Positions 18,518 to 27,570 of a stretch of 64,000 nt of DNA are shown here, piece by piece. Each line of letters opens with the position of its first letter. Position 1 is the stretch's first letter. Location of the stretch: the IMG/VR virus record IMGVR_UViG_3300027741_000025, positions 62,001 to 126,000 of that record; one strand, written 5' to 3'. Origin of the DNA: a virus. The translations under genes and the position numbers were made by a program. The notes beneath the pieces were generated by a model. It was not told the origin of the DNA, made no database searches, and saw only the letters and a list, made by a program, of their open reading frames with translations.

Positions 18518-19354
18518 TTAAAAAAAATTTTTATTATCAAGATAATTTTTTGCAACATCTGCGATAAAATTTGAACACCTTGTGTGTCTAATTTTAGATA
18601 AACACACCATTGGTTTGTCTGGATGCATGGAGAAATCATTTTTGCTGAACCAAACTTTATTGAAACTCGGTTGTATTCCATGATCATAATTTATAATATT
18701 TTTAACAACATTTTCTAACATATTGCTTTCAATTGAATACGGTCTGATTTCAATGTTTGATGTTTCTTCATCTTTAAAGAAAAGAGCATCCCAATTTTTC
18801 CAAACACTTAAATTTAATGCTGCTGTGTCAATTCCTAAAAATTCTTTTTTATCTAAAAAATATTTTATATATAACAAAACGTCTTCAAAAAAAGATACAG
18901 GCAGATTGTTGAAAGATATTGTGCTTCCAAATTTTATCCAATTGTTTTTAATTTTATCTTCTTCTGAGGCTAGTTCTTCATAGTAATCACTAATTATATT
19001 GTGTGTTAAAAAAGAATCTTCACTCGACACTATTTTATGATCACCAATAGAAATATCACTACAAAATACGCTACAGGGATTTAAAACTGTCACAGGAAAG
19101 ATTTCTTTTTCATCACCCGCAGTCTTCAAAAAAGACTGCCATTTATTGAGGCTTAAATTTGAATGTGTTTTTTTAAAATAAAATACTTTGACATGCTCGG
19201 CTAAATTTCTGCAATCATACATCGACATAGAATCATCAATGCCAACAGTCACATACAGATTATTTTCTATGCCTTTTTCTTTAAAGCTTTGTATCAAAAG
19301 CTCTATCTGCCAACTGTGTTGGTAGCTATTTTCAATTGATACAAAATAATTCAT
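18518..19354 (-). CDS. Unknown protein of the glycosylation island
   Basis: The 278-aa product starts NYFVSIENSYQHSWQIELLIQ, like the opening beta strand and helix of a glycosyltransferase, and continues LYVTVGIDDS (about 38-47). I see no clear DxD. The C-terminal part is rich in Asn and Lys. It starts 11 bases after the peptidase-like gene upstream and reads in the same direction. A glycosyltransferase-like role is possible from the neighbours but unproven. Confidence 0.55.
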   Translation of the reverse strand: MNYFVSIENSYQHSWQIELLIQSFKEKGIENNLYVTVGIDDSMSMYDCRNLAEHVKVFYFKKTHSNLSLNKWQSFLKTAGDEKEIFPVTVLNPCSVFCSDISIGDHKIVSSEDSFLTHNIISDYYEELASEEDKIKNNWIKFGSTISFNNLPVSFFEDVLLYIKYFLDKKEFLGIDTAALNLSVWKNWDALFFKDEETSNIEIRPYSIESNMLENVVKNIINYDHGIQPSFNKVWFSKNDFSMHPDKPMVCLSKIRHTRCSNFIADVAKNYLDNKNFF

Positions 19355-19365
19355 AGTAGGCTAAT

Positions 19366-19776
19366 TTACTTTGGGATGCTAAATTTTCCACAAAGCTTCT
19401 CAGCTGATGCTGAGGAGCCGACTTTTTCTTTGTATGATTCATTAACAAGCTTCTGATATACTCTGTAAACTTCACTGTATGCAACACCCCATGTTGCGTC
19501 ATGTGAAAAATCATCGAACCTATCATCTGCTTCCATTGAATCCAACAGATGATTCCAGGCACGAGCATGAGCCCATTCATGAATTAATGTCTCTATGGCG
19601 AGATTTTCACTAAGATCTTTGTTTATTTTTATAAAGAATTTTTTCTTGTATTTAACACATTCTCCGTCGAGAGAACGGCTCATGATACACCTTCTGACAC
19701 TAACAGGATACGCAATTGGTAAGTTTTTCTTTAAAAAACTGACCAATCTTTTGTAGTTTTTGTATTTGTTATTCAT
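19366..19776 (-). CDS. Small zinc metallopeptidase-like protein
   Basis: This 136-aa protein has the zinc motif HEWAH at residues 66-70 inside LIHEWAHARAWN, preceded by strands like the SprT/minigluzincin core (FFIKINKDLSENLAIETLI). GAGG six bases before the ATG supports the start. Such proteins are metalloproteases or relics of them. It lacks the C-terminal zinc ribbon of SprT. It reads leftward into the island gene 11 bases on. The substrate is unknown. Confidence 0.75.
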   Translation of the reverse strand: MNNKYKNYKRLVSFLKKNLPIAYPVSVRRCIMSRSLDGECVKYKKKFFIKINKDLSENLAIETLIHEWAHARAWNHLLDSMEADDRFDDFSHDATWGVAYSEVYRVYQKLVNESYKEKVGSSASAEKLCGKFSIPK

Positions 19777-19974
19777 GTTCGCCTCATTGTTAAAGTGTAT
19801 TCAAAATCAACATTCGAATCAACAATAGTATTTAGTGTTTCTGGATTTTGTTTTTAAGTTATATATTTTTTTGATATAAATCATTGAAAACAAAGGACTT
19901 ACGTCAAGCAGAAAATGGCTATTGACCCAACATTCAATGTGTGTTAGTATCCCGCCAACCCAAAGGATAAACAA

Positions 19975-20256
19975 ATGAAAATTAAAGTTTTAAAGTTAAT
20001 CACAGGTGAAGAAATCATCACTCAAGTTAAATCTGAGGATGAAAACACTGTTGTTCTTGTTGAACCACAGAAATTTATTATGAGCCAAGAGGGTGTCGGA
20101 TCAATGCCATTGATGCCCATGTCTAAGGATAAAGAGTATTCAATATTAAAAAGTCATGTTTTGATAATATCGGAGCCAGATGATGATATTAAAAATGTTT
20201 ATAATACAAAATTTGGTAGCGGCGTCGTAGTTCCAAGCGGTATCATCACAGGGTGA
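19975..20256 (+). CDS. Small Sm/LSm-like fold protein (tentative)
   Basis: This 93-aa protein begins KIKVLKLITGEEIITQVKSEDENTVVLVEPQKFI, a beta pattern with a GEE(I/V) turn and an E-P-x-x-(I/F) strand. It looks like the Sm-like fold of small proteins common in T4-like cyanophages. An acidic segment and a Gly-rich tail follow. AAAGGAT lies seven bases before the ATG; an AT-rich TTATATATT stretch near 19859 could be its promoter. It ends four bases before the next gene. RNA binding is only a possibility. Confidence 0.7.
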   Translation: MKIKVLKLITGEEIITQVKSEDENTVVLVEPQKFIMSQEGVGSMPLMPMSKDKEYSILKSHVLIISEPDDDIKNVYNTKFGSGVVVPSGIITG

Positions 20257-20260
20257 ATAA

Positions 20261-20647
20261 ATGGCTTTTAAAATATGCCCAGAATGCAACGAGAAAAATC
20301 CAGCAAGAATAAGAAAATGTAAAAAATGCGAATCTATCTTTGGATTTAAGGCTAAGAAGAAAAAGCAAAAAAAAGAAACGGTAAGTGATTGGAAGATACT
20401 TATTCCTGGCGATCAAATAAAGGTCGCCAGCGGTGGTCCCGTATTTATTGATAAAGATAAAAACGAACTACCCATGGGATATCATGGTAATTTTTCCGTC
20501 ATATCTCTTGATAAAAATGGAATAATTGCCCATGGACTAGATAAGTGCTGTGGCTTTTGTCACATTTGGATGGGAGAAGAAAAAGAAAGCACTGCTGGCG
20601 TGTTTAAAAAACCACATAAAATTTACAAACTAGCTGCTAGGGTTTAA
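20261..20647 (+). CDS. Zinc-ribbon protein, unknown function
   Basis: The first 30 of 128 residues form a zinc ribbon (CPECNEKNPARIRKCKKCES, two CxxC pairs). A Lys-rich linker precedes a C-terminal beta domain with DKNELPMGYHGNFSVISLD and a GLDKCCGFCHIWMG segment that could hold a second metal. Ribbons of this type bind nucleic acid or zinc. GGGTGA lies just before the ATG, inside the end of the upstream gene, so the two form one transcript. Confidence 0.78.
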   Translation: MAFKICPECNEKNPARIRKCKKCESIFGFKAKKKKQKKETVSDWKILIPGDQIKVASGGPVFIDKDKNELPMGYHGNFSVISLDKNGIIAHGLDKCCGFCHIWMGEEKESTAGVFKKPHKIYKLAARV

Positions 20648-20649
20648 AT

Positions 20650-20826
20650 TCACTTTTGATTTAACTGGCAGTAATTGTACTTATCTCGACAGTTTTTACC
20701 CTCTTCATATCCTGCAATAAAAGCTTGTTCAAGTAGATCAAGGTTTTCTGCTTTAATTTTTTCGATTTTTAACCACTCGTTAAAAGATTCTGTTTTATTC
20801 TCAAAGCAGAAATCATCAACGCTCAT
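20650..20826 (-). CDS. Small 58-aa protein coupled to the patatin gene
   Basis: On the complementary strand an ATG at 20826 overlaps the TGA of the patatin-like gene (ATGA). A 58-codon frame runs to a TGA at 20652-20650. It starts MSVDDFCFENKTESFNEWL and contains LDLLEQAFIAGYEEGKN, a helix resembling the FxxGY segments of small phage proteins. It has three Cys. The overlap and the otherwise empty interval support a real gene. The function is unknown. Confidence 0.65.
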   Translation of the reverse strand: MSVDDFCFENKTESFNEWLKIEKIKAENLDLLEQAFIAGYEEGKNCRDKYNYCQLNQK

Positions 20827-21662
20827 ATAATATTCCTTTTTTTGAACAAGCTCTTAATTGCTTTTTTGTTGTATTTATTGTATTCAGTTTTACCGTACTC
20901 AACACCCGATTTACATTTATTAAAGTAAACTGAGTCAAATAAAAGTTCCTTTGGCTCAATAAGATAAATATTTATCCCTTTATAATAAGGGTCATCTTCG
21001 TTCTTAATAGACTCATTTATATCTCTTGTCATTATTTCATATAAACTTATATCAAGGGCTCTAAAAGCCATCTCAGCAGGCTTTAAATAGCCTTTAGGCT
21101 TATCCCAGAAGCTTAGAGCTAAAGGTCTGCCCATAATAAGATATATTTCATTGCAACCAAAATCAATACATTGTTTTAAAGGAGCTAATTGGCGACTACC
21201 AGCATCAACCCAGCCATCTACATCTTGAACAAGCCCTGTTATAGCCACACTCCCCAGAACGCTTTTGACAAACTCTTCTTTTGAAACCTGCATATTGGAG
21301 ACATATTGCATCTCACCGGTGTGTATATTCATTTTAGATACAACACTCTCACATATTGGATCGTTTTTAACTGCGTTTTCTACTATTTTTTTCATCGGCT
21401 TTTGATTCATAACACCAGTCTTGTTCCAAAAAGTATAATTGATGCTAAAAACATCAAAAACATTGGATATATTTGACCACATATCTGCTAATCCTTGTGG
21501 ACCAAGATAAGAATAACTAGCGGCGCATATACTTCCGCTGGATATCCCTATTGTTAGATCTGGTTTGATTCCTTTTAAGCTCAAGGAAAGAGCAATCCCA
21601 GATTGAATGGAGCCGCGAGCACCCTCACCAGTAAAACAAAATCCTATTTTTTTATTCTTCAT
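20823..21662 (-). CDS. Patatin-like phospholipase
   Basis: The 279-aa protein has all patatin hallmarks: the Gly-rich oxyanion loop GEGARG at 12-17, the nucleophile elbow GISSG with Ser41, and a DAG in WVDAGSRQ near 150-157 supplying the catalytic Asp. Family members are cytoplasmic or secreted lipid acyl hydrolases, using a Ser/Asp dyad on phospholipids. There is no signal peptide. Its ATG overlaps the preceding gene by 11 bases and its stop overlaps a 58-aa gene, giving a three-gene leftward operon. It may alter host membrane lipids or act in lysis; a virion role cannot be excluded. Confidence 0.88.
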   Translation of the reverse strand: MKNKKIGFCFTGEGARGSIQSGIALSLSLKGIKPDLTIGISSGSICAASYSYLGPQGLADMWSNISNVFDVFSINYTFWNKTGVMNQKPMKKIVENAVKNDPICESVVSKMNIHTGEMQYVSNMQVSKEEFVKSVLGSVAITGLVQDVDGWVDAGSRQLAPLKQCIDFGCNEIYLIMGRPLALSFWDKPKGYLKPAEMAFRALDISLYEIMTRDINESIKNEDDPYYKGINIYLIEPKELLFDSVYFNKCKSGVEYGKTEYNKYNKKAIKSLFKKRNII

Positions 21663-22296
21663 TGTTTCTCTTTATAAATCTCGCTAAGGGTGATGGCTTG
21701 CTTATAATTGAACTACCAGTTTTGGGTTTTTCTTCTTGATCTTGATTTGATCCAAATATGTCTAAGGTTTGTTGATCTTGTTGTTTTTGCTTATCATCCT
21801 CTGCCTTAGCACTTGCAAACCAATTTCTCAAAAACTTAACTTGGTCATCATCTATTTGTGGTTCTTTTGGAACAACAGGAGTTACCTCGGGTTCCTTATA
21901 TTTTGACTTATACTTAGCATATTGTCTTGGGGTTAATTTGATCCATAAGTTTTTTGCTCCCATAGCAGCAAGATCTCGCTCTTCCCGTGGCTTTAGTCTA
22001 ACGCCTGTCAACTCTTGTTTTTCGTAAAGATGATCAATAGGTATTATGATTCTACTGCCATCATTTTTTGACAAATCTAGAGCTTCTACGTGGCTTCTCT
22101 TTATTTCTACAACCTTAGCCAGTCTGGTGACGTTAGCCCCTTTAAGCTTAGTTTCAGGTCCTAGTTCTATAATATCGTTCAAAGACACAGACATTTTTAC
22201 AGATTTTTTAACACTAATTTCAGGGCGATAAACCACATGCTTGGATTCAAATATTTCTTGCTTTTTTATCCATTCGAAAAAACTTTTTCGCTTCAT
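21652..22296 (-). CDS. Unknown protein heading the patatin operon
   Basis: This 214-aa protein begins MKRKSFFEWIKKQEIFES, an aromatic N-terminal helix like the capsid-targeting-like ends elsewhere in the window. A beta-rich middle (DIIELGPETKLKGANVTRLAKV) precedes a helical, Gln-rich tail. No catalytic motif is seen. It starts at an ATG seven bases after a TATATA box, and its last 11 bases overlap the patatin start. Confidence 0.72.
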   Translation of the reverse strand: MKRKSFFEWIKKQEIFESKHVVYRPEISVKKSVKMSVSLNDIIELGPETKLKGANVTRLAKVVEIKRSHVEALDLSKNDGSRIIIPIDHLYEKQELTGVRLKPREERDLAAMGAKNLWIKLTPRQYAKYKSKYKEPEVTPVVPKEPQIDDDQVKFLRNWFASAKAEDDKQKQQDQQTLDIFGSNQDQEEKPKTGSSIISKPSPLARFIKRNNEE

Positions 22297-22309
22297 GATA
22301 AATTATATA
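22297..22309 (-). promoter_or_regulatory. TATATAAT box abutting the start codon at 22296
   Basis: Reading leftward, TATATAAT occupies 22309-22302 and the ATG follows at 22296. The predicted transcription start is within one base of the ATG. No Shine-Dalgarno is present. Confidence 0.5.
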
Positions 22310-22343
22310 TTAATATTATACAATTTTTATCATAGTTAATAAT

Positions 22344-22703
22344 ATGGAAAAAGACTTTATAGATAAAAAAGTAGAAGAGGCTGTCAAACAAACTTTAAAA
22401 GAGTACAAAGAATTTGCATTTAAACAAGATTTAGAAAAAGTTTGTTTAGCTGTAATATTAGGTGGCACTTTCGACAGCCTCATTAGAAATATTTCTGCAA
22501 ACCTAATTATGCCATTTTTTGACTTTATAATAAACAAAACTCACGGTGGCTGGCGAGATTATAAATTGGTAATAGCAGACGGACTAGAACTGGGGATAGG
22601 CAAAATTGCCGGTGGTTTCTTGGATTTTGCCATAATAAGTGTTGTTTTGTTTATTGTTTTTCAAAAAATATTCAGAAACAAGATAGAGTCAACTAAAGAC
22701 TAA
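22344..22703 (+). CDS. mscL: MscL-like large-conductance mechanosensitive channel
   Basis: This 119-aa protein is close to the usual MscL length. Residues 1-30 form an amphipathic helix. TM1 (about 33-63) contains AVILGGTFDSLIRNISANLIMP, aligning with the [22 protein letters not shown] segment of MscL including the pore Gly and the I-M-P end. A periplasmic loop with an HGGW stretch follows, then TM2 (about 82-109) and a charged tail. MscL forms a homopentamer in the inner membrane that opens under membrane tension. Here it is transcribed alone, divergent from the patatin operon. Roles in osmotic protection or release are inference. Confidence 0.82.
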   Translation: MEKDFIDKKVEEAVKQTLKEYKEFAFKQDLEKVCLAVILGGTFDSLIRNISANLIMPFFDFIINKTHGGWRDYKLVIADGLELGIGKIAGGFLDFAIISVVLFIVFQKIFRNKIESTKD

Positions 22704-22759
22704 GCATTATTCTTATTTTATTGCAAAACTATATCGAAGTGCTTTATGGTTTTGTTGCA

Positions 22760-22771
22760 TATATAATTCAT
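22760..22771 (+). promoter_or_regulatory. TATATAAT box that decides the start at 22772
   Basis: TATATAAT at 22760-22767 ends four bases before ATG 22772. The predicted transcription start is the A of the ATG. A TTG at 22721 in the same frame lies upstream of this box and is therefore rejected as start. Confidence 0.5.
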
Positions 22772-25165
22772 ATGCCCACAAATGTAGTACTATATTCATC
22801 GGATGGAACAAACTGGAATTATGTTCCCACCAATTTCATAGATAATGCCACATCAGGACAAAACATATGGTGTTACGGTGATAATAAATACCTATATCTG
22901 GCATCGGATGGTGGAAGCGGAAATAAAATCTACTACTCTAGTGATTTGTCTACATGGACGAGAATATCTGCAAACAGTCAAGATAATTCAACCCTTGGTG
23001 TCGCAAGTGGAACATTGTGGTCGATCATATATGACGGAAGCAAGTTTATTTGTTTGCTAAGTAACCAAACACCAGCAAATTCTTCGGGTAGTCCTAGTGT
23101 TTTGTCAACCTCAACAGATGGTCTAAGTTGGACGCCAGTTCCTCCTATTATCGCCGGCAGCTCAAATGCACCAAATGGCAATCCATACTATGCTAAACAT
23201 TGTATGAATTTTCGTGGAGTTACCAACATATTGTATAATGGCAGTAGCACCTACATGATAGATGGATCTTTGCGAGAACAATATCAATCTGGCTCTAACT
23301 ATGTTGATGGATCAAACTATTGGAAATGCATAAGTATAGATGGAACTAATTGGACTACCGCTCCTTATGAAAGAGTAATAGTGGGGGCATCATGCTATGG
23401 TGATAATAAGTTCGTAGAAATAGCCTATGACTCAAGTAATGTCTTATCATGTTATATAATAACAGTCAATTATGACGCTACAATAAGCTATACTAAGTAT
23501 TCAAGCCCTTTTTCTTCTTACAATAATACTTGGAACGGCTTCAGCAAACAATACAGCATGGATTATGGAAATGGTAAATTTGTAGCAGTAAGACTATCAA
23601 ACCCAGCAATTATAGCTTATAGTAGTAATGCTATTAATTGGACTGAGGTTAGCATCCCCGTATCTGGTAGTAAAATCTGGAATGGTGTTAAGTTTGGTAA
23701 TGGTATTTTTATTATAAATCAATATGGTGCTGGTGACGACACATATTTATATTCATCGGATGGTATGAATTGGAATGTTGGTCATCACAGCTCACATTCT
23801 TCTTTTTCTCAAGAGGCATCATTTGCCAATGGTCAATTTGTGTTTTTTGCTGAGGACCCCAATACTACTCCTACACCAACGCCGACCAAGACATCTGCAC
23901 CAACACCAACACCAACACCAACCAAGACATCTACACCAACACCAACCAGGACATCTACACCAACACCAACCAGGACATCTACACCAACACCAACCAGGAC
24001 ATCTACACCAACACCAACCAGGACATCTACACCAACACCAACCAAGACATCTACACCAACACCAACACCAACACCAACACCAACACCAACACCAACACCA
24101 ACATCAACATCAACATCTACACCAGGACCGACAGCAACTGCAACTCTCACGCTTGGACCAACTACCCCAACTCTTACCAAGACACCAACTGCTACCCCAA
24201 CTCTTACTAAGACACCAACTGCTACCCCAACTCTTACTAAGACACCAACTACAACTCCAGGACCAACTACTACTCCAACTGCAACGCTAGGACCAACAGC
24301 AACTGCAACTCCTGCTACAACAGAATTTCCTGCAACTAAAATAAGATTTTATACCATGGAGTTGGTTTTAAAAGTTTTTGTAGACCCAAAAATTACATTT
24401 GGAAAGCTAGTTGATTTTAATGATCTTTCTAAAGATGTTGGTTTATATTTTTATAATGGCATAGGAAATAGAAATGTTGATCCAAGCACTTGTATGCCTA
24501 TAAGAGCAGTAGGACAATATTTACAATTTGTTCCAAAGGCTGGTCCTGGTAATACTGCGATGTCTCAGAATGATTACAACCAAATAGTTTTAAAGAGAGA
24601 AGAGACAGAAAAAGTTACTGTGTATTTAAACAAGGTAAAACAATTTGAGTTTTATGATTATGAAAAATACGCAGTAATAGACTCAAATTCTTTATGGTTT
24701 TTCAAAGATGATAATATTACAAATAATGAAGAGTTTAAATATAGAGTCTCTAAGATAGTAATATACCCTGATCCATTATCTGATGAAGAAATCGAGAGTT
24801 TGCCAATATTCCACGGAATTACATCTGATTGTGTGATAGGAACACCAGAACCAACAGCTTCTCCGCTACCAACACCCACACCAGAAGTTTGCATTGTAGA
24901 TATTAGCGATGTCCCAGAAAACCTATATACTTTCAAAGATTGCCCAGACCCAGCAGATTATTGCTATACCACAAGCTTTATTTCTCATTTAACAAATATT
25001 TATTCAACAAATTATTCAAGAGAATGCCGCTCCACAAGCACGGGCGTTGGATACAGAACAGAGTGCTTTTCAACAAGCTTTTCTACAAGCTGCTTTTGCA
25101 CATCCACATCCACATCCACATCAGCATCTCATGGCTTTATAGATATGGTTGATTTTATTCCATGA
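22772..25165 (+). CDS. Tail-fibre/adhesin with BNR-like propeller and Thr/Pro linker
   Basis: About 797 aa. Residues 1-360 are repeats of the SSDGTNWN, DGLSWT and SSNAINWTEV type (Asp-box/BNR-like units), suggesting a beta propeller. A Thr/Pro linker follows at about 364-519, then a beta-rich domain (520-697), a short second linker, and a Ser/Thr/Cys-rich tip with CFSTSFSTSCFCTSTS. BNR propellers bind or cleave sugars; catalytic sialidase residues are not evident. It has no signal peptide, as expected for a virion part assembled inside the cell. It ends one base from the convergent fibre gene. Fibre identity rests on modules shared with the other repeat-linker genes. Confidence 0.78.
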   Translation: MPTNVVLYSSDGTNWNYVPTNFIDNATSGQNIWCYGDNKYLYLASDGGSGNKIYYSSDLSTWTRISANSQDNSTLGVASGTLWSIIYDGSKFICLLSNQTPANSSGSPSVLSTSTDGLSWTPVPPIIAGSSNAPNGNPYYAKHCMNFRGVTNILYNGSSTYMIDGSLREQYQSGSNYVDGSNYWKCISIDGTNWTTAPYERVIVGASCYGDNKFVEIAYDSSNVLSCYIITVNYDATISYTKYSSPFSSYNNTWNGFSKQYSMDYGNGKFVAVRLSNPAIIAYSSNAINWTEVSIPVSGSKIWNGVKFGNGIFIINQYGAGDDTYLYSSDGMNWNVGHHSSHSSFSQEASFANGQFVFFAEDPNTTPTPTPTKTSAPTPTPTPTKTSTPTPTRTSTPTPTRTSTPTPTRTSTPTPTRTSTPTPTKTSTPTPTPTPTPTPTPTPTSTSTSTPGPTATATLTLGPTTPTLTKTPTATPTLTKTPTATPTLTKTPTTTPGPTTTPTATLGPTATATPATTEFPATKIRFYTMELVLKVFVDPKITFGKLVDFNDLSKDVGLYFYNGIGNRNVDPSTCMPIRAVGQYLQFVPKAGPGNTAMSQNDYNQIVLKREETEKVTVYLNKVKQFEFYDYEKYAVIDSNSLWFFKDDNITNNEEFKYRVSKIVIYPDPLSDEEIESLPIFHGITSDCVIGTPEPTASPLPTPTPEVCIVDISDVPENLYTFKDCPDPADYCYTTSFISHLTNIYSTNYSRECRSTSTGVGYRTECFSTSFSTSCFCTSTSTSTSASHGFIDMVDFIP
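23865..24330 (+). repeat. Short tandem repeats encoding a Thr/Pro linker
   Basis: ACACCAACACCAACCAGGACATCT-type 24-bp units repeat several times, followed by runs of ACACCA and then TCTTACTAAGACACCAACTGC-type units. All periods are multiples of three, so slippage or recombination would keep the frame. Antisense reading frames here are artefacts of the repeat. Confidence 0.85.
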
Positions 25166-25166
25166 T

Positions 25167-27509
25167 TCAAGAAGATAAAATTTTATCTATATAAAAGCCA
25201 GACACATAATCGATTAGTATGTATAAGTAGTCATTCACATAATTAAATTTTAAGTCTATTATTTCACCATCACCGTAGTACAATAACGAAGTATTGGTCA
25301 AAGAAGAATTTATTTTATATAAACTGTTTCCATGAGAAGTATTCCCTGGGGCTCCACAGATATAAACATAACCATTTTGTTCATCGATGTCCATGCTGAT
25401 ATGTTCCACGAAACTATTGGTCGGTTGATTATTCACTAAAGTGATAGAAGATCCAATAGTATTATTGGAATTCACCAGAGTTACTTTTAATGTAATGTGT
25501 CCTGAAGAACTCCAATCATCATTGACTGTAGCAACATATGTCAAATCGTTAGTTGTGTTAGACTTTATAGCTACGATATACTCACCAGAGGGTAGGGTCA
25601 ATGTTTCTATTGCAGAGTTGTTGGATGTATTTATAATATGCACAACATTTGAATAAAAATTGGCTACATACAATTTATTAGAATGGGTGTTGATCTCCAT
25701 AGAACCATTGGGATAAAAATCACCAGATATCGTGGTTAAAATAGAGGTTGTTGTGTAATTTCTAACTACTAATTGATTAAGACCTTCTGCTGTAAATATT
25801 TTATTGTTTACACTATCTAGCGCTGCATTAAATATAGCGTATGTGGGATCACCGTTTATTGTGGCGACAACAGAATCAGACGCTAAATCAATAATGCTGG
25901 CAGTTTTGCTTACATAATTTACAACTATTGCCTTTCTTTGAGTTCTATCCACACTAATAGTTGAGGGTTGAGCGCCAACAGTGATAACATTGCTGACAGA
26001 GTTGGTGTCATTATCAAAAACCCAAACAGTGTTGGTCTCTCCACCAGTACTGCCAGTGTTTAATATATAAAGTTTGTTCGAAGTTGTGTCTAGATCCATT
26101 GCGTCTGGAAATGTCATTCCCAATAAAGTCAGGGATATTGGCGTGGCTGCTGGTGTAGCAGTTGGTGTAGGCGTAACAGTTGGTGTTTTAGTAGGTGTAG
26201 CACTTGGTGTAAGCGTAGATATTGCTGTTGCTGTTAGTGTAAGCGTAGGTGTTGCTGTTTGTGTATGTGTAGGTGTTGGTGTTGCTGTTTGTGTAGGTGT
26301 TGCTGTTTGTGTAGGTGTTGCTGTTTGTGTAGGTGTTGCTGTTTGTGTAGGTGTGGCAGTTAGTGTAGGTGTGGCAGTTAGTGTAGGTGTAGGTGTTGGT
26401 GTTGGTCTCACATCATCACAATCTCTCCAATCAAAATAATTATCAGAATAATATTTGAAGTTTGTTACTAATTCTCCTGCTATACAAGCTGATTGATTTT
26501 TTAAAACATTAACTCTTTTGCCCAATATGGCCACCACAGATCCCCCAATATTGATCCAGTCGTACCCAGATTGCCGCATTACTCCGTCCTTGTAAGCAAC
26601 TAACTCCAAATCAACATTGCCAGATTGTCTTGTGTTATACCAAAATGCTTTCAAAGAGCCGCATATAGAAAAGCTATCACTATTAGAATCTCTTATATTT
26701 TTGATATACATAACAACGGATTCATAGCCAGTACCAACATTATCCCCGCCCCACTCATACCAGGGCAAAGCGGGTGCATCAGGGTATAAACGTTTTTTGC
26801 ACCAACCAACTTCATGTCCCTGTTCAGAACCATAAGAAATTGATGTTCTTGTGTCTAAATCTAATCCATCTAAGAACTTATATCTCACTACTATAAAATC
26901 GGCATCTATAAAACCTACATCTACTATTGGTGTGGCTGTTGGTGGTATAATTGTGGGCGATGGTGTTATCGGGCAGCAAGCACAATTGCATATAGGCTTA
27001 AGTTTTGTGCACTCCACCAGACTCTCAATTGCAAGCTTAAGTCCTGTGCCTTTTTCTACTCTTATAACAACAGCATTGTTGCCATCTACTATATCGCAAG
27101 CATAGTTGTAGTTTTCGTTGTATGGAACAAGATCTTTTGTTCTTTCGTTCCACTCTCTGAGATTATTCTGGAAGTAAAATCTGACGTCTTTGGATATCGG
27201 GCAAGATAATCCACAAAGATCAAAGTGCCCGAATTTATTTGGAATTTGATCGAGAGAGCCAGCACCATAACAATCTTCCCAAGATATAAATATTGTATTA
27301 ACACTAACGCCTTGTGTTGGCTCTGGTGTCGTGAGTGGACAACAAGACATATACTCCAGATTATTCCAGTGTTTAACTCCATCGCCAATTTTCAATTTTC
27401 CCGTGTTTATCTCAAACCCAGGTTCACCCAAAGCTAAAATCGGATTAGCATCATACCACTCTTGAAAAGTTCCATTTCTCAGATGTATTTGCGTGAATGG
27501 CGTTGTCAT
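25167..27509 (-). CDS. Modular tail-fibre: Mtd-N-like, Thr/Pro linker, YVTN propeller
   Basis: The 780-aa protein starts [21 protein letters not shown] and continues [17 protein letters not shown], the pattern of the Mtd N-terminal domain found in phage receptor-binding proteins. Residues 60-190 form a Cys-containing domain nearly identical to one in the gene starting at 31428. A beta domain at 200-370 is shared with the 1,292-aa adhesin. A linker follows at 372-460, then a seven-bladed propeller-like region ([32 protein letters not shown]) of YVTN/NHL type. It probably binds host surface glycans. TATATAAT lies eight bases before the ATG. Confidence 0.82.
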   Translation of the reverse strand: MTTPFTQIHLRNGTFQEWYDANPILALGEPGFEINTGKLKIGDGVKHWNNLEYMSCCPLTTPEPTQGVSVNTIFISWEDCYGAGSLDQIPNKFGHFDLCGLSCPISKDVRFYFQNNLREWNERTKDLVPYNENYNYACDIVDGNNAVVIRVEKGTGLKLAIESLVECTKLKPICNCACCPITPSPTIIPPTATPIVDVGFIDADFIVVRYKFLDGLDLDTRTSISYGSEQGHEVGWCKKRLYPDAPALPWYEWGGDNVGTGYESVVMYIKNIRDSNSDSFSICGSLKAFWYNTRQSGNVDLELVAYKDGVMRQSGYDWINIGGSVVAILGKRVNVLKNQSACIAGELVTNFKYYSDNYFDWRDCDDVRPTPTPTPTLTATPTLTATPTQTATPTQTATPTQTATPTQTATPTPTHTQTATPTLTLTATAISTLTPSATPTKTPTVTPTPTATPAATPISLTLLGMTFPDAMDLDTTSNKLYILNTGSTGGETNTVWVFDNDTNSVSNVITVGAQPSTISVDRTQRKAIVVNYVSKTASIIDLASDSVVATINGDPTYAIFNAALDSVNNKIFTAEGLNQLVVRNYTTTSILTTISGDFYPNGSMEINTHSNKLYVANFYSNVVHIINTSNNSAIETLTLPSGEYIVAIKSNTTNDLTYVATVNDDWSSSGHITLKVTLVNSNNTIGSSITLVNNQPTNSFVEHISMDIDEQNGYVYICGAPGNTSHGNSLYKINSSLTNTSLLYYGDGEIIDLKFNYVNDYLYILIDYVSGFYIDKILSS
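26990..27505 (-). repeat. Direct repeat, copy 1 (shared fibre N-terminal module)
   Basis: About 500 bp encoding the Mtd-N-like start and the following Cys-containing domain recurs at about 30885-31425 in the same orientation, with long identical stretches. Recombination between the copies could fuse the two fibre genes and delete the discoidin gene between them. Confidence 0.8.
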
Positions 27510-27570
27510 AATTATAAATTATATAGTTTTTATCCGATTAATTGTCAAAAAGACTAGCCTCTGCCTGCTA

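Noticed and set aside
23833-24180. Val/Gly-rich open frames antisense to linker repeats (also at 26074, 30080, 49469, 51567 and 52752)
   Set aside because: They are mirror translations of the Thr/Pro repeats, have no start signals and no folded composition.
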